DNA from: Bacteroidota bacterium | Lineage (GTDB): Bacteria > Bacteroidota > Bacteroidia > Bacteroidales > VadinHA17 | NCBI GenBank assembly: GCA_022561875.1 | Contig: JADFQJ010000023.1 | Coordinates: 1 to 36,934, forward strand | Reading direction: 5' to 3' | Length of the DNA stretch: 36,934 nt | Shown: piece after piece, positions 35,796 through 36,934 of the stretch | How positions within the stretch are numbered: the stretch's first letter is position 1 | Layout of the letters: every line of letters begins with the position of its first letter | Program-made: the position numbers and the translations under genes | The notes under the pieces: model-generated | Databases searched by the model: none | Told to the model about the DNA's origin: nothing | The model's input: the letters and a program-made list of their open reading frames with translations, nothing else

Positions 35796-36320
35796 TTATT
35801 CGTTAGATTCAAGTCCGAAGGGCACATAAAATGCAGCTTTATAACTTCTTACGTTGCCTTTTTCATCAAGAATTTCATATGCCAGCATAATATAATGCAC
35901 TTTTTTATACAGATTAAAAGTTAGGGGATCCAAATACCAGTCTTCAAGGAACTGGACTTTTGCTACCTCGGTTCCGTCAGATTCAGCTTGTTTTTCGATC
36001 TCTTTTACCTGTTTAACAGGCATTGGATCGTCAGTGTAATAATCATATGCTTTAACTTTTCCGGCATAAATCGCTTTATAAACTTCATCAACAAGTTTTT
36101 CCCTGACAAGTCCTTTCAGACATGTTTCAGTCCATTCGTCAGCAGGGTCGGGATTTTTAATAACCACATCGTACCTGATGGATTCAGCAATTGGCTGAAG
36201 GTTTAAAAAAGTTGTGTCCTTCAGAGTTTTAGCTTTTCCTGTAACAGATGGTTCACTGCCTTGTTGCTTGCAGGCTGTTATGCCGGCAATTATCAGAATA
36301 ATAATTAATGTTTAATTCAT
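35796..36320 (-). pseudogene. lipoprotein gene with a stop at codon 3, family unassigned
   Basis: From the ATG at 36320 the frame reads M N stop, then TLIIILIIAGITACKQQGSE, a lipoprotein signal with cysteine in ITAC. The remaining frame is intact: DEWTETCLKGLVREKLVDEV, YAGKVKAYDYYTDDPMPVKQ, KVQFLEDWYLDPLTFNLYKK and FYVPFGLESNE. These segments recall the GldN-like proteins of Bacteroidota, but I am not sure. No ATG, GTG or TTG lies between the TAA (36312-36314) and the signal sequence; the first usable start is the GTG at 36167, which would lose the lipid anchor. Either the start region was rearranged or an unusual start such as ATT or CTG is used. Confidence 0.6.
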
Positions 36321-36344
36321 CAAGATTTTTTGGAGCAATTTTGA

Positions 36345-36563
36345 TTAATTGATTTTTAATTGCAGACGGAATATCATATGTTCTACTTTTTTTTGCTTTA
36401 TTTTTCGGTCAATTTCAGAAGCTTCCTGCAGCGCATTATCATTCACATAAAGCAACGCATTTATCTTTCCATTTTCCGCCTTTATGATTTTAAGAAAGCT
36501 GCGTATATTTTCAACAGCAGAAAGTTCCCCTTTTTTAATTTTAGATAGCTTGTTTTCTAGCAT
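36345..36563 (-). pseudogene. GatA amidotransferase subunit, N-terminal remnant
   Basis: A 72-codon frame starting MLENKLSKIKKGELSAVENI, followed by KINALLYVNDNALQEASEID and RKIKQKK. This matches the first 60 or so residues of the GatA amidase subunit of tRNA-dependent amidotransferase (pattern S-A-x-E, N-x-x-x-N-A, A-x-x-I-D). The catalytic Ser-Ser-Lys region is absent. After the lysine run the sequence changes to VEHMIFRLQLKIN and stops. It lies 21 bases after aspS on the same strand. Only a small fragment supports the call, so it is moderate. Confidence 0.55.
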
Positions 36564-36577
36564 TTTGTATTAAAAAG

Positions 36578-36590
36578 CAGTGCATCACTT
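36578..36590. repeat. CACTGCAT-type word overlapping the aspS stop
   Basis: GCAGTGCATCACTT covers the last lysine codon and TGA stop of aspS. It is the shortest member of the 8-mer family in the window. Confidence 0.45.
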
Positions 36591-36934
36591 CTTTATTATA
36601 TCTGTCTTGATGTGCAGTTCTTTAAGCTGCTTTTCGTCAAGATAGGAAGGTGAGTTATCCATGGGACTTTCCGCGTTCTTGTTTTTAGGGAAAGCAATTA
36701 CTTCCCGAATGTCGTTAAAGCCCAGCATTAAGGCCACAGTCCTGTCAAAACCCCATCCTATGCCGCCGTGGACTGGTGCACCATACTTGTAGGCATCCAA
36801 AAGAAAACCGAAACGTTCCCTTGCCTGTTTCTTGTCTATTCCAACAACTGAAAACACTTTGCTCTGCAGTTCAGGGTCATTTATGCGGATGGCACCAGAA
36901 CCGAGTTCTGTTCCGTTAAGAACAAGGTCGTAAA
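36585..36934 (-). CDS. aspS: Aspartyl-tRNA synthetase AspS, C-terminal part (5' end outside window)
   Basis: Charges tRNA-Asp. The minus-strand frame enters from the right edge with YDLVLNGTELGSGAIRINDP, ELQSKVFSVVGI, RERFGFLLDAYKYGAPVHGG and IGWGFDRTVALMLGFNDIRE (class II motif 3), then VIAFPKNKNAESPMDNSPSY, and ends LKELHIKTDIIKK. About 115 residues are visible. The IGWGFDR form of motif 3 and the FPKNKNAESPMDNSP tail differ from what I recall of typical Bacteroidota AspS, so acquisition from another lineage is possible. It is followed by a gatA remnant. Confidence 0.92.
   Translation of the reverse strand, partial: YDLVLNGTELGSGAIRINDPELQSKVFSVVGIDKKQARERFGFLLDAYKYGAPVHGGIGWGFDRTVALMLGFNDIREVIAFPKNKNAESPMDNSPSYLDEKQLKELHIKTDIIKK

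Overview
The window looks like a chromosomal segment of a member of the Bacteroidota, most likely Bacteroidales or Marinilabiliales. The support is glycine-lipid type acyltransferase genes, the gene order of the division cluster, a Bacteroidota-style FtsZ tail, an envelope block with coaX, a porin-like barrel, a TPR protein, LptC, a CorC/HlyC protein and a PpiD-like foldase, and TAnnTTTG -7 promoter boxes. No rRNA, tRNA or CRISPR array was seen.

Layout. 1-1680: an IS630-family insertion sequence (terminal inverted repeats, TA duplication, two reading frames joined by an A8 slippery run) sits in the end of a truncated lipoprotein gene. 1993-3866: two acyltransferases, probable glsA and glsB, on the minus strand. 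4119-19733: the plus-strand division and cell-wall (dcw) cluster mraZ-rsmH-ftsL-ftsI-murE-mraY-murD-ftsW-murG-murC-ftsQ-ftsA-ftsZ. It is headed by a four-copy MraZ operator and interrupted once, between ftsQ and ftsA, by a 231-bp MITE-like element. 19762-27598: a minus-strand envelope block, reading coaX, outer-membrane barrel, TPR lipoprotein-neighbour, lptC, a small membrane protein, a CorC-like protein and ppiD. 27818-31159: mfd, flanked on both sides by copies of one 73-bp repeat in opposite orientation.

31395-32444 is a graveyard of toxin-antitoxin genes. It holds a collapsed MntA/HepT remnant whose end is replaced by the repeat, then an intact-looking antitoxin followed by a ParE/RelE-like toxin with a stop at codon 7 (TGG to TGA). 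32811-35140: divergent fbp and lysC (aspartokinase), with a good Bacteroidota promoter in front of lysC. 35243-36934: a DUF2148 ferredoxin-like protein, a lipoprotein gene with no usable start, a gatA 5' remnant and the 3' end of aspS, all on the minus strand.

The core genes work together in peptidoglycan precursor synthesis (murE, mraY, murD, murG, murC), septal synthesis (ftsI, ftsW), and division-ring assembly (ftsL, ftsQ, ftsA, ftsZ). The convergent block adds envelope assembly functions. No new multi-gene system is evident. The unusual content lies between genes: several families of short tandem words and MITE-like repeats recur across the window, often touching stop codons, and decayed accessory genes sit beside them.
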